A DNA stretch of 52,819 bases from Bacteroidota bacterium (GTDB lineage Bacteria > Bacteroidota > Bacteroidia > Bacteroidales > Bacteroidaceae): positions 1 through 52,819 of the forward strand of contig JAFABV010000078.1 in the NCBI GenBank assembly GCA_023425865.1. Reading direction: 5' to 3'. A program made the translations under genes and the position numbers. Within the stretch, counting starts at the first letter, position 1. Every line of letters starts with the position of its first letter. This document shows, piece after piece, positions 10,781 through 19,945 of this stretch. The notes beneath the pieces were generated by a model. It saw only the letters and a list, made by a program, of their open reading frames with translations, had not been told where the DNA came from and did no database searches.

Positions 10781-11703
10781 AAGAATCTTACGTAAAACAT
10801 AAGTCTCGCATGGCCCTCACGGCCATCGGGGCGGTGGTGGTGGTGACCTGCCTGACATGGTTAGGCGTCAGACTGCTCCCCGCCTCGGCCAACAACATGC
10901 GCTCGTCGGCTGTATTTGTCGACGGCCGCACCGACGTGTGTGTCATCACGGGCAACGACACGCTGGTGTTACTCTCCGACACGATGCATCAGCAGGGGGT
11001 GTGGATCAACCGCCACTGGTGGTGGCCAAGCTGCGACGGCAGGGCGCTGACCCTATGCCCCACCACCCGGCTGACCGCTTCGGGCAAGAGCCACCTTGCC
11101 GCACCCGCGCTGGTGGCACAGGTCACCGACTCTATCGGCCGACTGCTGAAACGCAAGCATACCGAGGAGCAGGAACTGGCCTACTACCTGCGAAGTCACG
11201 GCGTGCAAGACGAGGGCTACACGCGCATAGCGACCTATGCGGCCCAACAGAAGCACGTGACGGCCCGGCTCGACTCTACGCTCAAGGTCATCAAGGCGTT
11301 TAAGGTCAATGCCCATACACGCGTAGTCAACGTCGGACGGTATCAGCTCTCTTGGTACGGCCGTGACAATCGCCTCGCCTCAAAGCCCTGCAAGCCGCTC
11401 AGCATAGACCCCGCACGACAGGGAAAACCTGTCATTGTCTATGCCCAAGACGCCAAGAAGCCCTGGAACGCTTACGCCGTGCGCAACGTTCCATGGGGCA
11501 TCAGCGCCTCGAAAGAGATTTTTATAGCTACCATCGCGCCCGACGACACCGTGACGGCGGCAAGGACTCTATTGGTAAACGGGCGCTACACCGCCGACGG
11601 CAGGCACGACGCGCCCCGACTGCTGGCACGCAACGGCAGTGCGGTGTACACCCGTCACGGACGGTTTATTGGCATCGTGAAAGGTAAGGAGGTAGAAAGA
11701 TAA
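10777..11703 (+). CDS. Unknown single-pass membrane protein between patatin and GH25 genes
   Basis: I do not recognise this 308-residue protein. After a short basic N-terminus it has one membrane helix at about residues 13-34, and the rest should lie in the periplasm. The soluble part contains a Trp-rich patch (GVWINRHWWWP), a central helix-rich segment (about 120-170) with LAYYLRSHGVQ, and a beta-rich C-terminal half with repeated short strands (VNVGRYQLSWYGR, GRFIGIVKG) that could be a degenerate trypsin-like or other beta-barrel fold. I see no complete catalytic triad. It overlaps the patatin gene by 4 nt and the GH25 gene by 1 nt, so the three products are made together and probably work together at the envelope. 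Confidence 0.8.
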   Translation: MKESYVKHKSRMALTAIGAVVVVTCLTWLGVRLLPASANNMRSSAVFVDGRTDVCVITGNDTLVLLSDTMHQQGVWINRHWWWPSCDGRALTLCPTTRLTASGKSHLAAPALVAQVTDSIGRLLKRKHTEEQELAYYLRSHGVQDEGYTRIATYAAQQKHVTARLDSTLKVIKAFKVNAHTRVVNVGRYQLSWYGRDNRLASKPCKPLSIDPARQGKPVIVYAQDAKKPWNAYAVRNVPWGISASKEIFIATIAPDDTVTAARTLLVNGRYTADGRHDAPRLLARNGSAVYTRHGRFIGIVKGKEVER

Positions 11704-12929
11704 TGCAGTTGAGAATAGTATCGGCAAGACACGGCAAGGCTGGCTTCGGGCTGCTTTGCGCCCTCGTGTGGCTATCATTACTGGCGGCATGCACGGTAAA
11801 AAGCGAGGACACCCAAACGGTGCAAATAGGAAAGGCCACCTACAGGGGACAAATCAAGAACGGCAAACCCGACGGTATGGGGGTGCTGAGCATAGGCGAC
11901 AGCATCGTGTACTCGGGCAAATGGCGCCAGGGTATGCGCCAAGGCCGTGGCTGGACCACCGACTCCTTAGGGCGCCACATCGACGGCACCTGGGACCGCG
12001 ACACCCTTGTGACAGGCATACGCAAGGACTCGGAGGGCGTGTATGAGGGCGAGTTCTGCCGCCATCTCATGGCACAGGGACATGGTATCTACCGCGACAC
12101 GCTCGGCACTTACTATGAAGGACAGTGGAAGGAAGACCGTCGGACGGGCTTTGGATTCTCGTCCAAAGACCGCTATTTCCGTGTGGGCGAATGGAAAAAC
12201 GATGTTTATCGCGGCGAGCGCCTGCACTACACCTCTGAGCGGCTATACGGTATCGACATCTCAAAGCATCAGCATATCAAGGGCAAGAAGCGCTACGGCA
12301 TCGACTGGAAGCGGCTGCGCATCACACATCTCGGCACGCTGTCGAAGAAGAGCGTGGGCGGAAGGGTCGACTTCAAGGTGTCGTTCATCTTCATCAAGTC
12401 TACCGAAGGCACCACCATCACCAACCCCTACTTCCGCGCCGACTATGCCGCCGCGCGGGCTCACGGCTACCCCGTAGGGGCCTACCACTTTTTCTCCCAC
12501 CGCAGCACAGGCGCCGCCCAAGCCGAATACTTCCTGCGCAACACGCTGATACGCACTGGCGACCTGCCGCCAGTGCTCGACCTTGAGCCGCTGCCCAGCC
12601 AGATAGAAAAGATGGGAGGCGTACACGCCATGTGGAGCAGGGTGCGCAACTGGCTGCAGATCGTGGAGAAACGCACGGGCATGCGCCCCATTCTCTATAT
12701 CAGCCAAATCTTCGTGAACCGCTATCTCGACGCCGCGCCCGACATCAAGCACAGCTATCCCGTATGGATAGCGCGCTACGGCGAATACAAACCCGACGTG
12801 AAACTATGGATCTGGCAGTTGGCCCCCGACGGTCGGGTGGCAGGTATCCACGGCGCTGTTGACATCAATGTGTTCAACGGCTACAGCGGTGAGTTCAACC
12901 AATGGCTGAGTGCGGTACGCAAGAAATAG
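11703..12929 (+). CDS. MORN-repeat / GH25 lysozyme lipoprotein
   Basis: This 408-residue lipoprotein has a signal sequence with lipobox LAAC (Cys30). Residues about 45-170 hold several MORN-type repeats (YRGQIKNGKPDGMGVL, YSGKWRQGMRQGRGW, YEGQWKEDRRTGFGF), which usually bind lipids or proteins. From GIDISKHQ near 182 to the end is a glycoside hydrolase 25 domain with the catalytic DxE in LDLEPLP near 291 and the usual IKSTEG, AYHFFS and IWQL motifs. GH25 enzymes cut the N-acetylmuramic acid to N-acetylglucosamine bond of peptidoglycan. The ATG overlaps the previous stop as TAATG. The product should sit on an outer or inner membrane face and remodel the wall. The MORN-GH25 pairing occurs in Bacteroidetes; its role is not known to me. 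Confidence 0.9.
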   Translation: MQLRIVSARHGKAGFGLLCALVWLSLLAACTVKSEDTQTVQIGKATYRGQIKNGKPDGMGVLSIGDSIVYSGKWRQGMRQGRGWTTDSLGRHIDGTWDRDTLVTGIRKDSEGVYEGEFCRHLMAQGHGIYRDTLGTYYEGQWKEDRRTGFGFSSKDRYFRVGEWKNDVYRGERLHYTSERLYGIDISKHQHIKGKKRYGIDWKRLRITHLGTLSKKSVGGRVDFKVSFIFIKSTEGTTITNPYFRADYAAARAHGYPVGAYHFFSHRSTGAAQAEYFLRNTLIRTGDLPPVLDLEPLPSQIEKMGGVHAMWSRVRNWLQIVEKRTGMRPILYISQIFVNRYLDAAPDIKHSYPVWIARYGEYKPDVKLWIWQLAPDGRVAGIHGAVDINVFNGYSGEFNQWLSAVRKK

Positions 12930-12943
12930 CCCGACGGCCGCCG

Positions 12944-13810
12944 TTACCCATCCGTCTTGTGCATCAGCAACCCGCTGCCGGCGTCAATCATGCGGCGCTC
13001 GGGGTCTAAGCGGTAGACGAAAAGGCTGCCGTCTCCAAAGTCACTGTACAAACGATTATTCTGGTAATAGAACTTGCCATAGCTGGTTTTGCCGCCACTC
13101 GACTCGGCTATGCGGTCGCCGCTGATGGTCAACGTGATGCCCTCGTATTCGGTATTTACAAACCAGCTCCCCTGTATCCATTCGGGGGCACGCTCACGAG
13201 GCGCATGGGGGTCAATGGATTGGTCGGCCGATGCCATGTCGGCATAGGCTGCCGCGGCTGTTTTTTGTGTCACCACGTCGCTGTCCAAGCTATTTGCCGA
13301 CACTACTTCGTCACCGGAATAACTCTTTGATGAGCCACCGCACTGGCGCACAATCAGGAAGAACAACCCAAATATCAGGGCAAGGGTAAATAAGAATATC
13401 TTCAGGCAGCAGCCCGAACTCTTACGTTCGGCCGGCACCACGTTACCCCTCCCGCTGCCCGGCTTGGAAGATGAAAAGGGCTGTGACGCACCGACACGAG
13501 GCTCAGCAGACGTGGGCAAGACATCGACACGGGGAGGCGTCGGGCGCCCGGAAGTCCGCACACCGGTGGGTATAGGCGGCGGCACCACGGTCGCGGGCGC
13601 CGTGTCAGCAGCCTGTGGCGCTGTGTCAACAGCCTGTTGCGCTGTTGCCTCGACAGCCGAGTGACCATGTTCCGCGCCATCCGCGTCATCCGCGCTCACC
13701 GTATAAGTAAACGGCGTACCGCACCGCGGACAGTTGCATTGCACCGCCGTGATGCCCGGTGTCGTTGTTACTTCAAATCCAAGCCTGCACTTGGGACATT
13801 TTACTAACAT
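12944..13810 (-). CDS. Zinc-ribbon, single-pass membrane protein (last gene of cytoskeletal operon)
   Basis: This 288-residue protein starts with a four-cysteine zinc ribbon (Cys5, Cys8, Cys27, Cys30; CPKC and CPRC) of the MJ0042 type. A low-complexity Ala/Thr/Pro region of about 90 residues follows, then one membrane helix (about 132-153) and an outer domain of about 130 residues. The last part (SWFVNTEYEGITLTISGDRIAE to the C-terminus) is predicted beta-rich and looks like a small lipocalin-like or SH3-like sheet. The ribbon should lie in the cytoplasm and the sheet in the periplasm. It begins 9 nt after the preceding gene and is the last of six genes read from 21.33 kb. Function is unknown; a link between cytoplasmic filaments and the envelope would fit. 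Confidence 0.8.
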   Translation of the reverse strand: MLVKCPKCRLGFEVTTTPGITAVQCNCPRCGTPFTYTVSADDADGAEHGHSAVEATAQQAVDTAPQAADTAPATVVPPPIPTGVRTSGRPTPPRVDVLPTSAEPRVGASQPFSSSKPGSGRGNVVPAERKSSGCCLKIFLFTLALIFGLFFLIVRQCGGSSKSYSGDEVVSANSLDSDVVTQKTAAAAYADMASADQSIDPHAPRERAPEWIQGSWFVNTEYEGITLTISGDRIAESSGGKTSYGKFYYQNNRLYSDFGDGSLFVYRLDPERRMIDAGSGLLMHKTDG

Positions 13811-13819
13811 ATCTTTCTC

Positions 13820-14407
13820 TTACACAAACCTTACCGTTGCTTTCCTCACTACGCGCCAGGCATTGCCATCGCGCTGCGCCGTACCCTCTTCGAGGGTCTC
13901 CACACGCTGCGGCAAACGATGGGTATCGCCCTCTATGCGGCATGCCGGCTTCACAAACTGACTTACGCTAATCAGTGCCGTGGCCAAGGCGTCGGGCGAT
14001 GTAAGCATACTGAAATAGCCATTCACCCCATCGGCACTGCGCAGACGATAGATGCTCTTGCCCACCTGCAGCGACGCGCTGCCCTCGGGAAACCACCCAT
14101 CGGGCGTGGGCGCCGGCAGATAGAGCGTCTCCTCCATGGCGGCAGGGGGAACCTCAAGCGAGATGGTATCTCCCACTTCAAGCATGCCCCGGCCCTCCTC
14201 CGCCAACGGCGTCGCGGGCGTCTCCGCCTCGGCATAAGGCTCTTCCTGCTGCCGCGCCTCGTACTGCTCCACCACGCGCTGGAGTGCCTCCAACTGCTTC
14301 GCCTGCTTCTGCACCACCGTTTCCAACTTGTCTACCCGTTCCAACAGCGGCTTCATGAGGTCGTCCAATTGCTCTGACGTAATGGTATCTTTGTTGTTTC
14401 CAAACAT
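13820..14407 (-). CDS. Coiled-coil protein of the cytoskeletal operon
   Basis: I do not recognise this 195-residue soluble protein. Residues about 8-55 form a clear coiled coil with heptads (LDDLMKPLLERVDKLETVV onward), an acidic linker follows, and residues about 85-195 form a mixed domain with YLPAPTPDGWFPEGS and AWRVVRKATVRFV. There is no signal peptide or membrane helix. It lies 18 nt after the actin-like gene and 9 nt before the zinc-ribbon gene, so it belongs to the same transcript. A role as an adaptor or oligomerisation factor for the large ATPase is a reasonable guess. Confidence 0.75.
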   Translation of the reverse strand: MFGNNKDTITSEQLDDLMKPLLERVDKLETVVQKQAKQLEALQRVVEQYEARQQEEPYAEAETPATPLAEEGRGMLEVGDTISLEVPPAAMEETLYLPAPTPDGWFPEGSASLQVGKSIYRLRSADGVNGYFSMLTSPDALATALISVSQFVKPACRIEGDTHRLPQRVETLEEGTAQRDGNAWRVVRKATVRFV

Positions 14408-14425
14408 AGCTTGCTCCTCGTGGGG

Positions 14426-17400
14426 TTACATGTTCTCGATCAGATTGTCGCGTATGCTGCCGATGATGGGATAGAAGAACACCGTGTCTTCTATCACGTC
14501 GTGGGGCGAACGGTCGGGCTGGTTCTTGTTTACATAATTCCATCCGTTGATGAGATGGTGCTCCAAGTCTCTGTTTACCAACTCCCTGAACTTGGTCAAT
14601 GACTGCTGGTCAACCAGGAAACGGTCTACCACATGGATGTCGTCGCACAGGGTGATGAAGAAAGAGTTGAACGATTTCACGGCCTCCACAATCTGCTCGC
14701 GCACCTCGGGCCTGTCCATGTCGGCATACGTCAGCGGCTCTTGTCCGATGGCCGAGTAGTTGTACTTGAGGTTGGAGTCGAAGTTGTCCATCAGTTTGTT
14801 AAGTTGTTCCACGTGGGCACAGCCACTCGGGTCACTCACCTGCATCAGTGCGCCGCGGCAAGTAATCTGCTTAGGCTCGTTGCGCTCCATCACCACCGAG
14901 AAGCCATTGCTGTCGTAGCGCTCCCCATACACCCGCTCAAAGATCATCTGCGAGAGTTGGTCGAGCTCACGCATCGACCCAACGATGTCGAGTACCTTAG
15001 ACCCTGTACCCGAGAACATCACCGACCGGGGCCTCTCCAACCCACGATGCTTCATCATGCTCGCCACATAATAGATGAGCGTGGCATAGAAATAGATGAA
15101 GATAATCTTGAAGCGGCCATCGTCTTTAAGCCTGTGGTTATAGCAGAAGATGTCGTTGCCGCCCACCGCCTTGTTCTGAATGACCGAGAACAGGAAGGCG
15201 TTAATATCCTCGCTCTTGCGCTTGCCGGTGATATCGTCGAGTATGCCGTTGAGTTCACCATACCGGTCATCGTCGCTGTCAAAATGGCGGCGGAAATAGT
15301 CCACGTACTTCACCGTCATGGGATTGGTATCACCATGCGGCACCTCTGAGAAGCCGTCGCCAAAGAGCACGTTTGCCGCGAACCTGAACGACGTGAGGAT
15401 AGTGGGTTGCTGGGCGTTGGACTCGAACACCACCACGTCGCTCGACCCACCGCCAATATCGATGGAGGCCACCGTGGAAGCGGCACCCCGGAACTGGCTT
15501 GAACCGCTGTAGAAATAATAAGGTGCCACCGATTCGGGCATCTGGATGAGATTCTGCCCGGTAGGTTCGCATCCGAAGACCTCGCGGAAGGTACTCGACC
15601 ACGTCTCTCCCATGCGGCTCACCTCCCCCAGTTTCATCGACAAGGGGTAGAACCACACCAGTCGCGTCTTGGCCAAATCGCCATTCTCAAGCAGCACCTT
15701 GGTGCGCATGAGCAGCGCCAGCTCCGTGAAATAGGCACGCACACGCTTGGCCTTGGTGATGTCGGTCGTCCATTTCAGGTTGGGCACCACACGGTTGCCG
15801 TAGCCTATCGACTCCTTCTCATATATAAACGGTATCGAGGCGTCGCCCAACGCCACTATCTCGTCGATGGTCTCGGCATCGAGGCGCTCAGACTCAGAGA
15901 GCACCGTGCGCTGCGGGAAACCATAGTCCTGCCCGAGGTTCTTGGGCAGAAACTCCTGCTTGAGTATCACATCGTAGAGAATGTGCTCACCGTTGTACAG
16001 GGTGGCCAGTAGCCGCTCACGGGCCACCGAGCTCAGCGTCAATGGCTCGGGCATCTGTCCCGGCCGCATACACTCCACGTGGGTATTGGTCGTACCAAAG
16101 TCTACGGCAAAGGTGAAAGCCTCGTGCCCCTGTACGTTCATCGCCCACCGCGGACAGATTACCCCTTCGGCCACCAGACTGTCGCGCTCGTCAGACAGTT
16201 GCACATTGATATAATCAAAGCTGTCGCGCAGCCGATAATAGTCAGATCCCACCCGCTTTTCCTGCTTCAGGCTGCGTGAGCGCCTCACCGCCGGCGCCGC
16301 CTCGTCGTCGGCGTCGAGCCGATGGAAATCGAGCGTCAGGTGGTGGCCTTCGAGCATTCCCAACGCGCGGTCTACGAGTTGCACATTATATTGTTTGAGA
16401 TAAGGCGAGCGAACGAAGGGGAAGACGCTCAAGGCAAAGGGCACGGTGAGGAAGTATCCGCGGTCGTTGTCCCAGTCGTAGCGCATGTCCACGCCCACAG
16501 CCTGCACATACGTACGTTCGAGCGTCACATATCGTCCCGGCTTCTGCACCGGCACGCGCAGCACCACCCTCACCGTTTCCTGCTGTCCGGTCTGCGTGTG
16601 TATGATTTCAAAGCGGGGCTTGCCGCCGATGGTGCCCATGAGGTCGGCAATGGTAAAATACTTGAAATAGGTCTTGCTCAGCGGCAACAGGAAGTCGGCG
16701 CTGTCGGTCTCTCTGCTCCCTAACGTCAGATTGCCGTCGAAGAAGCAGTCGCGGTCGAGCGTATAGTCGAGCTTGATGAGTGCCGGCAAGAAGAAGTCGT
16801 TGTCGGTAAGCCACGGATACTGGTGCGACGTGGCGGGGAGTATGCGTTTCTCAGGCTCGGGCGCAAAGTCTTGCGGACGTATCACCGTGAGGTCATCCCA
16901 GTTGCCTGTGATATACCTGAAGGGGTCGGTAAGCGGCGCGTTGAGGTGATTTTGCAGCACCAGCGGCAGCCGTTCGCCCACGGGCTTGCGGGTGGGTTCT
17001 ATCCTGAAGTCGCTCTGCTGTATGGCCGCCTGAATATCAGCCTGGCGCGCGCAGTAGAAGGGCACGCCGAGGGCCTGTATCCCCCCATCGGCCTGGTCAA
17101 AGTTGGTCTGCAGGTAACGCAGCGCCTTGTCCTGGCTGTCGTAGTCCATGGCCGACGGGTTGCCGATGTTGGTGAGGATATCTTCCTTCAGCCGCGGCGC
17201 AAGTAGTTCAAAACTGGTAATCAGGTAAGCGTTCACCTCACCACACTGCCGCTTGAGGGTGGGATAGGACGTGAACAGGGCATAGATATACTTCACAAAT
17301 TTCTCCGCCCGCATATACAATGGTCGTGTCAGGTCGAAGAGATTCACATTCTGTTCCACGGGCAGGGCATACTGCCCGGGTTGAGCGTTGGACGAGGCCA

Positions 17401-17893
17401 TAAACAGCGTCACCGGCGAGGTGCCGCCAATGACCTTGTTGCCATACATCAGAAAATAGAGGCGGTCGAGACTGTCGAAATTGAACGCCTCCTTGTCTTG
17501 TTGCAAAAACATCGCCATGGTGTCGCCCAGCAGCCTATGTTGCTGGTCGCCCTGCAGCTGTGGCAGCGCGGCGTCCTTGCTCCACTCCACCACCCGCAGC
17601 TTGGTCTTGAGCTCAGGCAGGTTGAAGAACAGTTGCGCCACGTCGAGGGCGTTACCCACCAAGCGTTCGTCCATCAACTCGCCGTTGAGCCGGGCGTTCA
17701 TTGACAGCCTGCGGAAGGCATTCTTCACGAGATCCATCTGGGCGAAGGGCGACGGTATGGCCGTGCGCGGCTTGGCCGACAGTCCGCCATTGGGGTCGCT
17801 AATCATGTTGATCTCGTCAGCGTTATACTGGCTGGTCAACGTTATCCAGCCCTCGCCAGTGGTCTTATTGTTGTATGATAATATCTTTGACAT
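14426..17893 (-). CDS. Giant protein with actin/Hsp70-type ATPase domain (SrfB-like)
   Basis: This 1155-residue cytoplasmic protein has an unassigned N-terminal region of about 590 residues and a C-terminal actin/Hsp70-fold ATPase. The ATPase motifs are in order: phosphate-1 AVDFGTTNTHVE near 598, phosphate-2 SIDIGGGSSDVVVF near 814, and the adenosine motif MFSGTGSKVLDIV near 964. The size and domain order recall the bacterial SrfB 'virulence protein' family, which is also a large protein with an Hsp70-like domain, but I cannot confirm membership. The gene follows the tubulin-like gene by 12 nt. Actin-fold proteins can polymerise or act as ATP-driven switches. Having one in the same operon as a tubulin-fold protein is uncommon. 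Confidence 0.82.
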   Translation of the reverse strand: MSKILSYNNKTTGEGWITLTSQYNADEINMISDPNGGLSAKPRTAIPSPFAQMDLVKNAFRRLSMNARLNGELMDERLVGNALDVAQLFFNLPELKTKLRVVEWSKDAALPQLQGDQQHRLLGDTMAMFLQQDKEAFNFDSLDRLYFLMYGNKVIGGTSPVTLFMASSNAQPGQYALPVEQNVNLFDLTRPLYMRAEKFVKYIYALFTSYPTLKRQCGEVNAYLITSFELLAPRLKEDILTNIGNPSAMDYDSQDKALRYLQTNFDQADGGIQALGVPFYCARQADIQAAIQQSDFRIEPTRKPVGERLPLVLQNHLNAPLTDPFRYITGNWDDLTVIRPQDFAPEPEKRILPATSHQYPWLTDNDFFLPALIKLDYTLDRDCFFDGNLTLGSRETDSADFLLPLSKTYFKYFTIADLMGTIGGKPRFEIIHTQTGQQETVRVVLRVPVQKPGRYVTLERTYVQAVGVDMRYDWDNDRGYFLTVPFALSVFPFVRSPYLKQYNVQLVDRALGMLEGHHLTLDFHRLDADDEAAPAVRRSRSLKQEKRVGSDYYRLRDSFDYINVQLSDERDSLVAEGVICPRWAMNVQGHEAFTFAVDFGTTNTHVECMRPGQMPEPLTLSSVARERLLATLYNGEHILYDVILKQEFLPKNLGQDYGFPQRTVLSESERLDAETIDEIVALGDASIPFIYEKESIGYGNRVVPNLKWTTDITKAKRVRAYFTELALLMRTKVLLENGDLAKTRLVWFYPLSMKLGEVSRMGETWSSTFREVFGCEPTGQNLIQMPESVAPYYFYSGSSQFRGAASTVASIDIGGGSSDVVVFESNAQQPTILTSFRFAANVLFGDGFSEVPHGDTNPMTVKYVDYFRRHFDSDDDRYGELNGILDDITGKRKSEDINAFLFSVIQNKAVGGNDIFCYNHRLKDDGRFKIIFIYFYATLIYYVASMMKHRGLERPRSVMFSGTGSKVLDIVGSMRELDQLSQMIFERVYGERYDSNGFSVVMERNEPKQITCRGALMQVSDPSGCAHVEQLNKLMDNFDSNLKYNYSAIGQEPLTYADMDRPEVREQIVEAVKSFNSFFITLCDDIHVVDRFLVDQQSLTKFRELVNRDLEHHLINGWNYVNKNQPDRSPHDVIEDTVFFYPIIGSIRDNLIENM

Positions 17894-17905
17894 AATAAAT
17901 GACCT

Positions 17906-19450
17906 CTATATCAGTCCGTTATATTTCTCTTCCACCAGTGTCTCCAAGGTCTCGTCGAGCAGGGTCATCAGTCGCAGGGCCACCTTGTCGGTGCCGAATC
18001 GGCCGCCCTTGACGGCCGCCTGCGAAGCCTTGTTCATGGCACTGAGCAAGGTCTTGTAGTTGATTTCGCCGCTAAAGAGACTCTTCTTCGGGGCCACCCC
18101 ATTGATGGCATCAGCCATCTGCGTAGAGGCGAGGTTGAACGGCTGGAAGCTGCGCTGGTTGATTCCAAGTTCGGTAAGCCATTGGCGGTAAGCCACAAAG
18201 AAGTCGGCCGTGAGCGTCGTGAAGAAGCTGGTGGCCAGAAATCCCTGCGCTATCTCAGGCTTGTCTTGCGTATATCCGCGCCCCACGTCGGCCCTAAACT
18301 GGTGGGTGAGGTACTGGTAGGCCAGGTAAAACTTAGCCAAGGGCTTGTTGACCAGCAGGCGTGTCTGCAGCGCGAAGTCTTTGAGCGTCAGCGTGAGCTT
18401 GTCGTTGTTGAGCCCATACTCGCGATAGATGGGATTCTGCGCGTTGCCGTCCACGGTGGTGAGCTGCCCGTCGGGAATGCCCAGGAAGTCGAGTATCGCC
18501 AGCGCGCCCACATACTCCACCACGTGGGCGTCGTTGCGCTGCCCGTTGCCGCCGGGGTCATTAAAATAGGGATTCGATGGCACCTCGTCGCCGAGATAGT
18601 AGCAAGCGTTGACTTTCGACAGTGGCAGGTCTACGCCGCCCTGCCTCATTCCGGTGAGGTTGTCGCGATAATAAAACAGGGCCGACTTGGTCTTCGAGAT
18701 GAAGTCGGCACGCGAGATTGGGCTGTTCTCATCTTGCTGCACATTGAAGTAGGGCAGCACGGTGAGCGCGCCAATGCGCGCGTCGCGCAGGTCGGCGCGG
18801 TTATTGATGGCCGCGTTGTTGGCCGCATTGCGTATGTTCTTCACGATGATGGGGTATCCGGCGGCACCCGTACCGCCAAAGATACTCGACACGACGAAGA
18901 TGCGGTCTTCCTTGCGAAAAACATTCGAGAACTGGCGAAACTCCTCAGAGTCCTTAAACTGGTTGAGGGCCACCGACCCGATGTTGGGCGAGCCCACGAA
19001 GCCGATGTCCATCTTCGTGTCCAACTGGTCGTCGGAGAAGAGCATCGAGCACAGGGCCTGGTTGGCAGTGTCGAGGGTATTGTAGGCGATGAAGTCGGCA
19101 AATTTCTTCGACTCCACGGTCCCGAGGTTGAAGAGAAAGGTGTCGCTGAGTGTCGAGCCCCCGGGCAGAATGTCGCTCAAGGTAGCGATCTTGGTCGAAA
19201 AAAAGCCCTTGGTCACGTCTACCGCGTCGCCATAGAGCGACTTTCTGATGGCCCGATACCAGCGCAGCAGGTTCTCCGTGCGCTTGAGGTCTTCGTTGGC
19301 CTTATGGGGGTCTACGATGATGGGCACCACCTCTAAGGCGATGGGCTGTCCGGCCTCATCCACGGAATGGATGCCCGCGGCAAACTGCATGACGAGCGGA
19401 CGCATGACGCGCGAGCCGGTACCGCCTACAAGGAATAAAAAGAGTCTCAT
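17906..19450 (-). CDS. Tubulin/FtsZ-superfamily protein (Tubulin_2-like)
   Basis: This 514-residue soluble protein starts MRLFLFLVGGTGSRVMRPLV, a Rossmann-type glycine loop as in the first strand of tubulin/FtsZ proteins. The diagnostic tubulin signature appears as SSIFGGTGAAGYP near residues 188-200, corresponding to GGGTGTG of FtsZ. Between them lies a long insert typical of the 'tubulin-like' (Tubulin_2) group. It is clearly not the cell-division FtsZ, which is shorter and lies in the dcw cluster. It is expected to bind GTP and possibly to assemble. Published genome-context work on FtsZ-like families linked such proteins to vWA-domain proteins and membrane remodelling. It lies 51 nt after the four-helix membrane protein gene and 12 nt before the actin-like gene. 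Confidence 0.85.
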   Translation of the reverse strand: MRLFLFLVGGTGSRVMRPLVMQFAAGIHSVDEAGQPIALEVVPIIVDPHKANEDLKRTENLLRWYRAIRKSLYGDAVDVTKGFFSTKIATLSDILPGGSTLSDTFLFNLGTVESKKFADFIAYNTLDTANQALCSMLFSDDQLDTKMDIGFVGSPNIGSVALNQFKDSEEFRQFSNVFRKEDRIFVVSSIFGGTGAAGYPIIVKNIRNAANNAAINNRADLRDARIGALTVLPYFNVQQDENSPISRADFISKTKSALFYYRDNLTGMRQGGVDLPLSKVNACYYLGDEVPSNPYFNDPGGNGQRNDAHVVEYVGALAILDFLGIPDGQLTTVDGNAQNPIYREYGLNNDKLTLTLKDFALQTRLLVNKPLAKFYLAYQYLTHQFRADVGRGYTQDKPEIAQGFLATSFFTTLTADFFVAYRQWLTELGINQRSFQPFNLASTQMADAINGVAPKKSLFSGEINYKTLLSAMNKASQAAVKGGRFGTDKVALRLMTLLDETLETLVEEKYNGLI

Positions 19451-19501
19451 GTCTTGAATATTTATACTACTGTATGCTGGTCAAAGCGAGTGATGAATGT
19501 C

Positions 19502-19945
19502 TCACTCCGGAAAAGGGGTGTGCCTACAGTTGCTGCTCCACCAGCGAATGGCAAACGAGGCAATGACGTAGAGCACGGCCGTGACGACAAGGTCGAACAC
19601 GCAGAAACTGAAGAGCTGTCCGGAGAAATCGTAACCCAAATCGGTAAAGATGCCACTGGGATATACATAGTTGACAATGGCCGAAAGCACCGAGGTACCA
19701 CCCAGCACCATGAGCCAGTGATACCACCTGCTGAAGCTTACGCTATTGATCAAATAATAGTAGGCGCCGGCGGCTATCCATGCCATGAGCGCCGTCACCA
19801 CCGCCACGATGAGATAGAGGTTCTCATTATACATTTCGTTAGAAAACTCACGCTCATAATAACCCAGCTCGAAGACTTGCGCCGGGAAGAGAAGGAACAA
19901 GACCGTGACTACGAGACCAACGATCAGCAGAATGGAATTTTTCAT
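19502..19945 (-). CDS. Four-helix membrane protein of the cytoskeletal operon
   Basis: This 147-residue integral membrane protein has four predicted helices (about residues 4-24, 43-66, 76-94 and 112-138) with short loops. The first loop carries an acidic patch (YYEREFSNEMYNEN) that would face the periplasm. The C-terminus ends in a short cytoplasmic tail. I do not recognise a named family. Its start overlaps the stop of the vWA-like lipoprotein gene by 4 nt, which implies coupled translation and a shared role. It may be the membrane hub that joins the outer lipoprotein to the cytoplasmic tubulin-like and actin-like proteins. Confidence 0.8.
   Translation of the reverse strand: MKNSILLIVGLVVTVLFLLFPAQVFELGYYEREFSNEMYNENLYLIVAVVTALMAWIAAGAYYYLINSVSFSRWYHWLMVLGGTSVLSAIVNYVYPSGIFTDLGYDFSGQLFSFCVFDLVVTAVLYVIASFAIRWWSSNCRHTPFPE

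Noticed and set aside
17906..19450. Tubulin-like gene as the cell-division gene ftsZ
   Set aside because: It is longer, has a different glycine-loop order and insert, and lacks the division-cluster neighbours.
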